A stretch of 64,000 bases of DNA from Planctomycetota bacterium (GTDB lineage Bacteria; Planctomycetota; UBA1135; GCA-002686595), in the NCBI GenBank assembly GCA_002686265.1, contig NZBA01000008.1, positions 90,800 to 154,799 on the forward strand, read 5' to 3'. Under the pieces are notes generated by a model. It worked only from the letters and a program-made list of their open reading frames with translations, did no database searches and was not told the origin of the DNA. Shown piece after piece: positions 42,554 through 52,596 of this stretch (its first letter is position 1; every line of letters starts with the position of its first letter). Made by a program: the position numbers and the translations under genes.

Positions 42554-43810
42554 GTGACTCGATCCCTTACGTCTATCCCGTTCGCGCTCCTCCTCGCCGC
42601 CCCCGTCGCTCTCCCTCAGAGCTTCGGCCCGCAGCAGATCATCACGACCGCCGGCGATCATCCCCTCTGGGTGTCCACGGCGGACTTCGATGGCGACGGC
42701 GATCAGGACGTGCTCTCGGTTTCCTACCAGGACCACACGGTTGCCTGGCACGAGAACACGGACGGTGCGGGGACCTTCGGGCCGCAGCAGATCATCTCGA
42801 CGGCGGCCCAGGGAGACCATCTGTTCAGGATCACCACAGCGGATCTCGACGGCGACGGGGACGCCGATGTGCTATCGAGCTCGGCCCAAGACGACAAGGT
42901 CGCCTGATACGAGAACCTCCTCCCCACTACGCCGGATCACTGCATCACACCGGAGACGATCGCGGGCGAGGGCGTGTTCTCCATTGACTTGACGGGAACG
43001 ACCACCGGCAGCGAGGGTCAGAATGAGTCGCTCTGCTACTACTGGGGGACTTCGGGCATCGAGGCCGACATGTGGTTCTGCTGGACGGCCGACGCCACCG
43101 GCGTCACGACGGCCACGACCTGCGCCCTGGCGAGCTTCGATACCAAGCTGGCGGCCTACCCCGGCTGCGACTGTCCGACCGACGGAACGGCCTTGGCTTG
43201 CAACGACGATGCCTGCGGCGGCTTCCAGTCGTCGATCAGCTGGCCGACGACCTCCCAGACGACCTGCACACTCCAGGTCGGCACCTTCCCCGGGGCGACG
43301 GGAGGGCTCGGCGCGATCGACATCTCGACCGCTCCCCCGCCCGGACCGGGGTTCGCCCTTTGTTTCGGCGACGGCAACGGGACCCCCTGCCCGTGCGCCA
43401 ACAGCGACGGGCCCGGGGCCGGCTGTCGCAACACGACTGGGGTGGGCTGTGAGCTCGCGGCAACGGGCTCCAACAGCGTACTCGCGGATGATCTCGTGCT
43501 CACCGCCACCGGCGCCCTGGCCGCGCAGCCCGGTCTGTTCTTCCAGGGCGAGAACTTCATCAATGGCGGCAACGGCCTGGCCTTCGGAGACGGCCTGCGC
43601 TGCTGTGGCTCCAACGTATTCCGCGTGCAGATCGTCTTCCCCGACGCGAGCGGGACGGCCTCCACCAGCGAGAGCGTCGCGGAGAACGGCGGCGCGCAGA
43701 GCGGCGACACCCGGTGCTACCAGTCTTGGTACCGCGACCCCTCCGGAGGCGGTGTGTGCGGCTGGGCGTTCAACCTGAGCAATGCGTACTCCGTGAGCTG
43801 GACCTTCTGA
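42554..43810 (+). pseudogene. Exported FG-GAP/VCBS protein interrupted by an in-frame TGA at a Trp position
   Basis: One 418-codon frame with a TGA at 42905-42907. The first part has a signal peptide (FALLLAAPVALPQ) and two VCBS repeats. Repeat 1 reads DHTVAWHENTDG; repeat 2 reads DDKVA-stop-YENLL, so the stop replaces the Trp seen in the first copy. After the stop the same frame continues through a Cys-rich domain (WFCWTADATG, CNDDACGG) to a C-terminal domain. The latter begins CFGDGNGTPCPCANSD and ends with SWYRDPSGGGVCGWAFNLSN. This domain also ends two proteases in the window. It could be a decayed gene, a read error or readthrough; codon use after the stop looks normal, so decay, if any, is recent. 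Confidence 0.8.
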
Positions 43811-44012
43811 TTCACGCGGACCGAGCCTGCGTGGTTCACAAGGACATGCTCCCGACGCAGCAGCTCGTTTCCTGACGGTGCATCTGGGAGTCTTGACGCT
43901 GGGGGCGACTGTGCGCGCTGGCGCAATCTGATGCGCGTGTTCATGAATCGCGCGAGGGAGAGCTGCCGCTCCGCCAGGCTCGCGTTCACCGGACCGCGCC
44001 GAGCATGTGTGA

Positions 44013-44034
44013 CCCCGGCCGACAACGGCCGGGG
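44013..44034 (-). terminator. Strong stem-loop between convergent genes
   Basis: A perfect 9-bp stem CCCCGGCCG / CGGCCGGGG with a 4-base ACAA loop, 19 bp beyond the stop of the metalloprotease gene on the minus strand. It can also end transcription from the plus-strand gene, whose stop is about 200 bp away. The remaining bases of 43811-44052 show nothing else. Confidence 0.6.
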
Positions 44035-44052
44035 CCAGCCACCTGCCGTCTC

Positions 44053-46154
44053 TCAGGGACAGATCACGAACACCAGGCCGTTGGTGAGGCTCAAGTTCTC
44101 AGGATTGGTGAACCCGGGATCACGGCTGACGTACTGGACGTAGACCGTGTCGCCCGAAACGAATCCCTGAGCGCTCATGAAGGCCTGGCTCACGTGGCTC
44201 GAGTAGGATCCCGAGCAGGTTCCCGGATTGCCCCCCGACCACTGGATCGCCCCGAGCATCGAGGGCTGGTCGAGGCACAGCGTTCCTCCCCCGAAGGGCG
44301 TCGACGCTTCCGTCCCGCTCCAAAGCAGACGCCCCACTGGTGTCCGATCATGTGCCAGGCATCGACGAGAAAGTCGTCGTCGCCGGCAAGCGTCGGTGAG
44401 CCTGTGAAGCGGATCGCGGGAGAGCATCCGAGGGAGTTCACCTTTGCGACGCAGAACGAACCGGGATCGGGGCAAGTCGAGGTCATCTCCTCATTGGTCT
44501 CCCCGTCCATCTCGGCCTCGGTGACATTCAGGTGAACACCATTCGCGAAGTCTGTCGAGTCCCAGAGATCGAACTGCATCCCGGCCCAGTCGAGGTGGCC
44601 GACCAGTACTTGGTTCGGACTCGCGGGGCCTATGATGTGGTTGATGTCGGCCGGGATCCCGGTTTCAGCACTGTCATTGTCCTTGTCCCAGTCAACGGGA
44701 CCGCTCTCCACCACGATTCTCCTGGGCGCCGGACCGGCCAAGGTGATGTTGCCGGCAGAGCCGCCGATGCCGACGGGCTCGTCCAGGGAAGTCTCGTCGA
44801 GCGTGCCGAGGTGTGTCTCCGAGTAGAACAGGCCCAACTGCCCAGCCGACCAGGGATAGGGCAGCTGCCAGGTGTAGTTCATCACACCGCGGTAGTTCGG
44901 CTTGAACTGGATGTCGTCGGCGCCACCGTGGCGCAAGCCGAGTGAGTGCCCCAGTTCGTGCATGAACGTACCGGCCTGCTGGTTGGGCGTGCCGCCCGGA
45001 GTCGGCCAGCTCGAATGCCCCAACGACACCATGAAGTCGTTGCCGCCGATCTCCGCCATTCCCGACGAGCTCCCTCCATCGATCTGATCCGCGAAGACAC
45101 AGTAGCGGAAGCACTGACGGCGCGCCGCTCCGATGTTCGCCCAGTTGGAGTCTCCGCGTTCAGCGGCCGTCCCGAACCGGACGGCCTTCACGGCGTCGAA
45201 GCCCGCCCACGCACTCGGCCACGGGGCGAGCGGGATATCGGTCTCGTCGACCATCGCGTGCAGGGTGATCCCGTGGCTCGCGAAGGCGGAGACGACGCCC
45301 CCCAGGTATGCCGGAGCACGACCGATCATCGTGTCCACTTCGACGAAGATGTCGGAAACGAACGGGTCCGCGCCCATCCCTGGAAGATCGAGGTCGATAG
45401 CGCCGTCTTGGTTGATATCAACCCCGCGTATCTCCCACTTGTCGAGCAGGCCGTCCCCGTCCGTGTCACCGTCTGTGCAGAAGGTCATGTCGTCGAAACC
45501 GAAGTAGTTGGCAACCGCCCCCTCCAGGATCACACTCCGGATGCTCGGGGTGGGGGTAGTGAGCGTCATGAGGTCCCACAGGCAGTAGTTCCCCTCCGGA
45601 TCACCCACGCACGGTGCCCCTCCCTGGTTCTGCCCGATGGTCATGCCGTAATCGATGGCAACCACGTTGCCCGTACCTCCCGGACCGTCGTATGCGGTCA
45701 AGGACACGGGCACCGATGACGAATCGGCGGAGTAGCACACCTCCACGAAGCTGACTGGCAGGCTGAAGTCGATCGGATCAGCGGCACTCAGGAAACAGGA
45801 AATCGTGTCCGGCGACGGCTCATTGGCGAAGTTCCCGCCGCCGCCGGCATCGGCATCGACAAGCCCCAACCAGGTTGTGCCGAAGGAGACGTCCGGCGTC
45901 CCGTTGACGGTCCCGATCACCCCACCATTCCCCACGCCCTCGAAAGTGATCACGTTGCAGGTGATGCTGCCACAGCCCCCCGCGGGAGGAAGGACCTTCT
46001 CCGCTCGGATCCGATTCGGAGGCTGTGCCGAGTTCAGCGGCTGGGTCGTGTTCGGGGACAAGCTCCGGGATCCACCCGAGGCCTCCATACCGCCCGATGT
46101 GGTTCCGAGACTCGGCGGGACGGCGCGCCGAGCGTCTTCGTGCCGCGAGGGCAC
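44053..46154 (-). pseudogene. Zincin metalloprotease with C-terminal sorting-type domain, frameshifted
   Basis: A secreted-type metalloprotease split by a frameshift near 44330-44335, next to a GGGG run. The first frame (46154 to about 44335) holds a Cys-rich beta domain (about residues 55-225), a calcium-type DTDGDGLLD motif, and the zinc site GTFMHELGHSLGLRHGG with the Met-turn YRGVMNYTW. It runs through IRFTGSPTLAGDDD to HMIGHQWG. The matching end is in another frame: LLWSGTEASTPFGGGTLC through VYVQYVSRDPGF to GLVFVICP. Adding one base would join them into the shared C-terminal domain. No signal peptide is visible at the N-terminus, so the 5' end may be damaged too. A sequencing error is possible. 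Confidence 0.8.
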
Positions 46155-46602
46155 CCTTCACTCGCAACATCACCATGCACCCGGGTTTCTCGGGCTAGCG
46201 GGTCCCCGGCCAGACGGGAGTGGAGCGCAAGCGGCAGGTCCCCACCGGCACAGGGCCTTCCGTATCGGGGCCGTTCGAAGCGGGTTCGCGGCGGCGAGCC
46301 CGAACGAGAAACCGCCCGAACGGAAAACCGGCTGTCGAGCCTTCAGGAGGCCCGGCAGCCGGTCCCTTGGTCCGAATCGAATGGACAGCCCTGGTCGAAC
46401 GGCCTCCTCCCCAAGAGGGCGCTCGCGTCTGTGGCCCTAGGGGCGATAGCGGGCTGTCGTCGATGCGACCTTTCTACTCGGTTCATCGGCAGCCGACGCG
46501 GGTTTCGACCCCCGAATCCGACAAAGGTGGACGAGACCCCAATTCCGGCTCGCCCAGAAGCACGGCGCGCGGAACACGCTCCCGCCTCCCGCGCTCCCCC
46601 CG
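46155..46602. other. Gene-free stretch
   Basis: About 450 bases between the metalloprotease start and the stop of the CRTAC-type gene, both on the minus strand. I see no conserved frame, RNA gene or hairpin that I can support. Confidence 0.45.
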
Positions 46603-49600
46603 TCACAGACGTTGGGGATCGTCGGTGGACTCGCCCTCGCCCAGGCGTTCGCGCTCGCGTTCGCGTTCGCGTTCGCGCTCGCGCGCTTCCGCACGGGCGT
46701 CGAAGGACAGGATGGCGCGCTCGAGCTCGGCGACCAGGGCGCTCCCCAGCTCCGCCAGGCGCGCCGAGGCCGCGACCGCGCCGGTGCGATCCCCACCGGC
46801 GAGGGAGACCAGGCCGAGGTTCAACCAGGTGGGCCCGTGGTCGGGGGCGAGGGCCAAGGCCGCGCGGTAGGCGGCAGCGGACTCGGACAAGCGCCGCTGC
46901 GCATGGCGCACGATCCCGAGGTCCTTGTGGGCGTCGAAGTGGCGCGGATCGACGGCGATCGCCCGCGCGAAGTGCCTCGCCGCCTCCTCCAAACGCCCGG
47001 CGCGAGCCATCACGCGACCAAACTGCACGTGGACGTCCCCCGGTGAACCCGCGCTCACCTCCATCCCCGCCAGCTCGAGCTCGCGCGCGGCTACGGACAG
47101 CCCGCGCCGGCGGAAGCGGCCGGCGTAGTAGGCGAGGGGCGCCCGGCCCGGCGGAGAGAACCACCGCCCCGCGAAGGGAACCGCCGCGTCGCGGCGCGCC
47201 GCCGGGTCGAGGTCCAACAGCGCCAGGTCAGCCAACACCGCCGTCGGCGAAACACGCCCGAGGTACAGCACGCACAACCGCCCCGCGCCATCGACGAGGA
47301 ATGACGACGGCAGCGGCAAGCGGCCCTCGCGATCCAAGACGGCACCGTGCAAGACATCGAGCACATCGAGCGCCGCGGCGCCCGCGAAGGCGCGCCCGAA
47401 GGGCCAGTCGAGCTCGTCCAGAAGAGCCCGCGCCCCGCCGCGGGTCGCCTCCTCGTCCGCGCACAGAGCCAACACGCCTAGACCCGCCTGCTCCACGCGC
47501 CTGGCCGCGCCGGCCCACTCTCCCAACTCCGCGCGACAGGGCGCGCACCAACCGGCCCAGACCGACACCCAGACAGGCGCGCCCGTGCCTCCCCCGCCCA
47601 CCGGCGGCACGCCCAGGAACGAACGGGCGCCGGCGGCGGCGCCCTCCAAGCGCAGGGTCGGCACCGGGACCGGCGCCGAGAGCACGATCCTCGCCGCCCC
47701 CTCGAAGGCCCGCGGAAGGTCCCCCGCGGGCGAGAGGGCGCTGGGCGTTTGTGGCGGGGACCACTCGCGCGCCTCGCCGCTCCCCTCGACCAGGACGTAG
47801 CGCCGATCACGCTGCAGCGCGCCGAAGCGCTCGCTCTCTCCGCCCGGCCAACGCACGTTCACCGCCACCGGCGTCCCGCCTCCCAGGCCGAAGTGCAGCC
47901 AACCGCTCGACTGCGACAGAAACCCCTCACCCGCCCGCGCCGTCGCGAGCTGCGCCAACCGCCCCTCGCCCTCGAGCTCGAGCCGCAGCCGCGCGCCGAT
48001 GGCGGCCGTGTTCGCCCCGCGACCTCGCAGGCGGAAGGCGACGAAACCCGCGCCCGAGGTACTCCCGTTGCGCAGCAAGCGCACGCGCGGCGCGGTGCGG
48101 TTGGAGACCAGCAGATCGAGGTCCCCGTCCCAGTCCCAGTCGATGCGCGCCGCGCCGCGGCCGTCGTCGGCGTGGTCGAGGCCGGCGACGAAAGAAGCGT
48201 CGACAAACCGCCGCCCTCCGTCGTTCACCAGGGCGCAGTTGCGCTCGTGCCCGCTCCAGGAGAAGCCCCGCCGCAAGAGCGAGTTGATCGCGTACCAACC
48301 GGCCATGTACTTCTGGTCCGTCGCCTCCGGGCCGTCGGGCGAGTGCGACACGACCTGCCGCCAGAAGAAGCTTCACAAGTCGTCGGAGCGCCGGCTGGTC
48401 ACAAAGCCGTTGGGCACGAACAGATCCCGCCAGCCGTCGTTGTCGAGGTCAACGAACAGGGCGCCCCAAGCCCAGCGGCCCATCTCGGCCCCGGCCGCCA
48501 GGGTCACGTCCTCGAAGGTGCCGTCGCCGCGGTTGCGGAAGAGGCTGTTGCCGCGCGCATGGCGCTGGAATCCGGCGCGCGCGGCCTCGTCCCCCCCGGG
48601 CCGGAACTGCCGCTGGTAGGTCACCCGCCGCCCCGCCGAGGAGTACATGTTGCTGACGTACAAGTCGACGCGGCCGTCGCGGTCGACATCGCCCCAGGTG
48701 ACGCCCATCCCCGCCGAAAGGTCCTCCACGCCCGCGCTCGCCGCCACGTCCGTGAACCGGCCGCCGTCGTTCTGGTAGAGGTTGTTACGACCGAAATCGT
48801 TGGCAACGTAGAGATCGGGATCGCCGTCGTCGTCGTAGTCCTCCCAGGAAGCGGCGAAGCTGAAGCGTGTGTTGTTCTCGTCGAGGCCGCGCTCGGCGGT
48901 CGCATCGTGGAAGCGAAACTCCCCGTCGTTGGCGAGCAGCAGGTTGGCCTGGCCGTTGTTCGCGTCGTGGTAGGGAACGGGCGCCGTCTCGTCGGCGTAG
49001 GGCGAGACGTAGCAGCACACGTAGAGGTCGAGATCGCCGTCACCGTCGGCGTCCGCCGCGGCCAGGGACATGGCGAAAGGCGCGTCGTGGACGGCGCGCG
49101 GTGCGAACACTCCGCGGCCGTCGTTGGCCGACAGGAGGATCCGATCCCCCATCGCCAGGGCCAGGTCACGGTCGCCGTCACCGTCGAGGTCGATCAACAG
49201 GGCGCTGGTGGAGAGGTCTAGGTGGTCGACGCCCGCCGCGCGCCCGCGCTCGACGGCCGTGCCGTCGCCACGCCGCAGAAAAAGGAGGTTGGGAAGACCG
49301 CCGGGCTGGGGCAGGAACACGTCCTCGAGACCATCGCCGTCGACGTCGGCGACCGCCACGCCCTGGTGCCCCAGGGAGGAGGTCTCCAGGGCGGCGTCCA
49401 TGCGCCCGCCCCACTCCTGGACCCCGTGGGCGAGCTGTGCCGCGTAGGCGGGCTCGCCGCCGAAGGCGGAGGGCGCGCAATCGACGAACAAGGGCGCGGG
49501 CGGCCCGCTGACCGCGTCGTGGCCCAACACGCGCAGGGCGCGCAGGCGCACGGGCTCGCCTCGTGGTGCAGCGGTCCAGTCGCACTCCCACAGGGCGTCG

Positions 49601-50190
49601 TGCTGGCGGCGGCCGACGGCGCTCTCGCCCTGGGCGCTGATGCGCGCGCGGATGCGCAGGCCAACCGCGAGGCGTTCGACCGCGATCACCTTGACCTTCG
49701 GCGGCGCGCTCGGCGAGGCGCCGAGGTCGCGCAACCACGCGCCGAGAGCGCGCGCCCAGTCGGCCCGAGCGAGGGCGGGGACCTCGCCGCGCCCGTCGCG
49801 CTCGGGAGCCGCGCGGAGACGGAACGCGCCGCGCGCGAACTCGGGGCCGAGGGCCGGCAGTGGAGGGTCGCCCGCGAAATCGGCGCTCAGGAAGGGCTCG
49901 AGGGCTTCGACGCCACCTTCCGTCCATGCCGCCAGAAGCCCCTTCAGCCGCTCTCCGGCCCGAGCCCCGAGAGCCTCGCCCTCGTGCTCGTCCGTGCCGA
50001 CTTCGCGGTAGCCGAGGCGCTCGGCCACGGCGGCCTCGCGCTCGGCTGCCAGAGTCCCGGGCAAGACCGGAGTCCCGTCGCGCTGCCCCCACGCCCCGCC
50101 CGCCAGGGCGAGGATCGCCACTCCACACCGTCGGCCCCGCGCCACCCGCCGCCGTCCAAGCGCGACGCAGCACCCCCGCCGCTCACTCAC
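46603..50190 (-). pseudogene. Exported CRTAC/FG-GAP-ASPIC-TlpA-TPR protein with an in-frame TGA
   Basis: A single frame of 1196 codons with one internal TGA at 48373-48375; the gene may be disrupted or recoded. It starts at GTG 50190, overlapping the PQQ gene. Order: signal peptide (VAILALAGGAWGQ); FG-GAP/VCBS repeats with calcium motifs (VADVDGDGLEDVFLPQPGG, LIDLDGDGDRDL, DLDNDGWRDLFVPNGF); the stop in RRSDDL-stop-SFFWRQVV; a further repeat (DWDWDGDLDLLVSN); and an ASPIC/UnbV domain (GFLSQSSGWLHFGLGGG). A TlpA-like thioredoxin domain with the redox pair WCAPC and two TPRs follow, then a repetitive Arg-Glu tail. Codon use and family signals are equally good on both sides of the stop, so the frame is used, recently broken, or misread. 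Confidence 0.8.
46645..46686 (+). repeat. Hexanucleotide tandem repeat (GCGTTC/GCGCTC)
   Basis: About seven units of a 6-base repeat near the 3' end of the CRTAC-type gene. On the minus strand it encodes an Arg-Glu dipeptide run (RERERERERERE). Copy number could vary by slippage without breaking the frame. Confidence 0.75.
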
Positions 50191-51763
50191 GACCGCCAGA
50201 TCCCTCCTCGAGGACCAGCTCGAAGCAAACTGCCTCGACATCGTTGCGCAGCAGGAGGTAGGGCGCGGCCAGAGCCGGGCTGTTCCAGGTCTTCTGGCCG
50301 AGAGCATCGACGCGGGCAAGCTCGCGGTGCTCGTCGGGGACCGCCTCGACGAGCACCAACGAACCGTCCTCGGCGGTGACGAGCAGGAGGTCGTCCACCA
50401 AGAGCAGCTGACCGTGGCCGTAGCGCCCGCCCTTCCAACCCCGGCGCCCGCCCTCGATTTCGACGCAGGTCAGGATCCCGTCGTCGATCCCGTACAGGTG
50501 CCCCTCGCGCAGGGCGAAGTTGGCGAACTTGGCCTTGAGGGCACGGCTGCGCCAGACGCGCTCGACGGAGAAGGCGCCGGCGGCATCGCGTAGGATTCGC
50601 AAGCGCTCCGCGCCCACGCCGTAGCCGCTCGACAGCACGAGCTCATCGTCGGCGACGGACACCGGCTGGGCCACGTTGGGATTGCGCTCCGACCACGGGT
50701 AGCTCCACAGGACTCGGCCGTCGGCCGGGTCGTGGGCGGCGACCGAGGAGGCGTTGAAGGCCACGATCTGCCGAGCGCCGGCGAGCTCGAGGAGCTTGGG
50801 CGAGGAGTAGCCCGCGCCGTCGTCGCCGCCGCTCCAGGCAAGCTCGCCGCTCTCGAGGTCGTAGGCCACCAGGGAGCGCCCGCGCGAGCCTCCGGTGGAG
50901 ACGACGACGCGACCGTCGACCACCAAGGGCGAGCAGCTCGTGCCCCAGGTGTTCATGCTGCCGTCATTCTCGGTGATCACCGAGTGCGACCACAGGCGCT
51001 CGCCGGTCGAGAGGTCGAGGCAGTTGAGGATGCCCGTGCCGCCGACGGTCAACACGCGACCGCCGTGGACGGTCGGCGTGGCGCGCGGGCCGATGCCGCC
51101 GATCACCGAGTCGAAGCGCGCCCGGTCGGCGTGGCTCCAACGCACGGCGCCGGTCGTAAGGTCGTAGCAGACGACGAGCTCCTCGGTCTCACGCTGCTCC
51201 TGGGTGATCGCCGCCGAGCCGCGCACGGCGAAGCCGGACCAGCCCGGGCCGATGGCGCGGCGCCAGACGAGGCGCGGCGGGGAGGCATCCCAATCCCGCG
51301 CGAGGCGCACGCCACGCACGACGGCGTCGCCGTCCGGCCCCAAGAAACGTGGGAAGTCGAGCCACGGACTGGCCTCGGCCCGCGGCTTCGGGGCGGAGAG
51401 GGGCCCCGGCGCGGCGGGCGGCTCGAGGCTCGCCTCGGGGTCGGAGGCCAAGCGCCAGCGCAGGAGGGGAACGAGGTCGCCGCTGACACCGCGCACCTCG
51501 ATGAGCCAGCTACCGAGGGCTGCGGCGAGGGGGACGCCCACCAGCACGACCAAGCGGGTGCGCGGGGTGAAGCGCGCCAACATCACGGCCCAGGCGTACA
51601 GCGCCGCGCAGGCGCCGAGCAGCATGCCGCCGGCGGTCATGACTCGCTCCTGGCCCGTCGCTTCGCGCACGAGGCCGTTCCAACCGAGCGCGGCGGCGAG
51701 CGAGATCACGATGGCGACGGCGATCCACCAGCGCACGGAGCGTTCGGAGCCGGTGGCGCTCAT
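50183..51763 (-). CDS. Membrane-anchored PQQ-like beta-propeller protein
   Basis: A 526-residue protein with three N-terminal membrane helices (about 12-28, 42-63, 70-88), then a beta-propeller of PQQ-like repeats (about 130-510). Blades show the usual strand motifs: LVVCYDLTTGAVRWSHADRA, ILNCLDLSTGERLWSHSVIT, SLVAYDLESGELAWSGGDDG and VAAHDPADGRVLWSYPWSE. Such proteins in planctomycetes are common, mostly of unknown role, and need not bind PQQ. I chose ATG 51763, since an upstream GTG would add only a short basic stretch. The following CRTAC-type gene overlaps its stop, so both are cotranscribed. Confidence 0.85.
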   Translation of the reverse strand: MSATGSERSVRWWIAVAIVISLAAALGWNGLVREATGQERVMTAGGMLLGACAALYAWAVMLARFTPRTRLVVLVGVPLAAALGSWLIEVRGVSGDLVPLLRWRLASDPEASLEPPAAPGPLSAPKPRAEASPWLDFPRFLGPDGDAVVRGVRLARDWDASPPRLVWRRAIGPGWSGFAVRGSAAITQEQRETEELVVCYDLTTGAVRWSHADRARFDSVIGGIGPRATPTVHGGRVLTVGGTGILNCLDLSTGERLWSHSVITENDGSMNTWGTSCSPLVVDGRVVVSTGGSRGRSLVAYDLESGELAWSGGDDGAGYSSPKLLELAGARQIVAFNASSVAAHDPADGRVLWSYPWSERNPNVAQPVSVADDELVLSSGYGVGAERLRILRDAAGAFSVERVWRSRALKAKFANFALREGHLYGIDDGILTCVEIEGGRRGWKGGRYGHGQLLLVDDLLLVTAEDGSLVLVEAVPDEHRELARVDALGQKTWNSPALAAPYLLLRNDVEAVCFELVLEEGSGGRE

Positions 51764-51882
51764 CGCGGCCAAGCTACGGTTTCCCCGCCCCGGATGCACG
51801 CGCTTCGCGAGGCGCCGCTAGCCATCTGCGTGCAGTAAACTACCATCTGCGCTCGCCCGCACCCCATCCACGGAGCTGCTTC

Positions 51883-52596
51883 GTGCAACGCATCTCGATC
51901 ACCACCTCCCTCCTCGCCTTCTCCCTCGGCGCCTGCGCCTGGGCGCCGCCCGCCGACGAGACCGTCGCCGAGGAGAGCGTCGGCGAGGACCTCAACGGTA
52001 GCTTCCTCGCCGACGACCTCGACGTCGGTCGTTTCGCGCGCATCTTCGAGGGTGAGTCGCGCGAGGTGTTCCGCCAGCGCGAGCGCATCCTCGCCACCCT
52101 CGGAATCCAAACCGGAATGGCCGTCGCCGACGTCGGCGCCGGGACCGGGCTGTTCATCGGTCCGCTCAACGAGGCGGTCGGCGAGAACGGCGTGGTCTAC
52201 GCCGTCGACATCTCCCCGGGCTTCGTCGATCACCTGCGCGGACGCGTGCGCCGCGAGGGCCTCGAGGCAGTCGAAGTCGTCCTGTGCGACGAGCGCTCGG
52301 CCTCCCTTCCCGAGGAGTCCGTCGATGTGGTCTTCGTCTGCGACACCTACCACCACTTCGAGTACCCGCGCTCGACCGTCGCCAGCCTCCACCGTGCCCT
52401 ACGACCGGGAGGCTCCCTGGTCGTGGTCGACTTCGACCGCATACCCTACGTCAGCCGCCCGTGGATCCTCGGCCACGTCCGCGCGGGCCAGCAGGCCTTC
52501 GTGCGCGAGATCGAGGCGGAGGGCTTCGAGCTCATCGAGCGCCCGCGCGTCTTCGGCCTGCTCGAGAACTACGTCCTGCGCTTTCGAAAGTCATGA
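51883..52596 (+). CDS. Class I methyltransferase with a lipoprotein signal
   Basis: A 237-residue SAM-dependent methyltransferase. The Rossmann motif I is VADVGAGTGL (81-90), followed by VVYAVDISPGFVDHLRGRV (motif II), a motif IV-like VDVVFVCDTYHHF and LRPGGSLVVVDFDR. What is odd is the start: ITTSLLAFSLGACAW is a signal peptide with lipobox LGAC (Cys18), which would place the enzyme outside the cytoplasm, where SAM is not expected. The GTG at 51883 begins it; a later start would drop the signal but also leave a poor N-terminus. The substrate is unknown. The SGNH-hydrolase gene overlaps by 4 bp. Confidence 0.82.
   Translation: MQRISITTSLLAFSLGACAWAPPADETVAEESVGEDLNGSFLADDLDVGRFARIFEGESREVFRQRERILATLGIQTGMAVADVGAGTGLFIGPLNEAVGENGVVYAVDISPGFVDHLRGRVRREGLEAVEVVLCDERSASLPEESVDVVFVCDTYHHFEYPRSTVASLHRALRPGGSLVVVDFDRIPYVSRPWILGHVRAGQQAFVREIEAEGFELIERPRVFGLLENYVLRFRKS

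Noticed and set aside
46645..46686. Short repeats taken for a CRISPR array
   Set aside because: The unit is only 6 bp without spacers and codes an Arg-Glu tail in frame.
48330..48375. A SECIS hairpin after the in-frame TGA
   Set aside because: I can pair only a weak 4-5 bp stem around a loop of about 17 bases; this is not enough to call a selenocysteine element.
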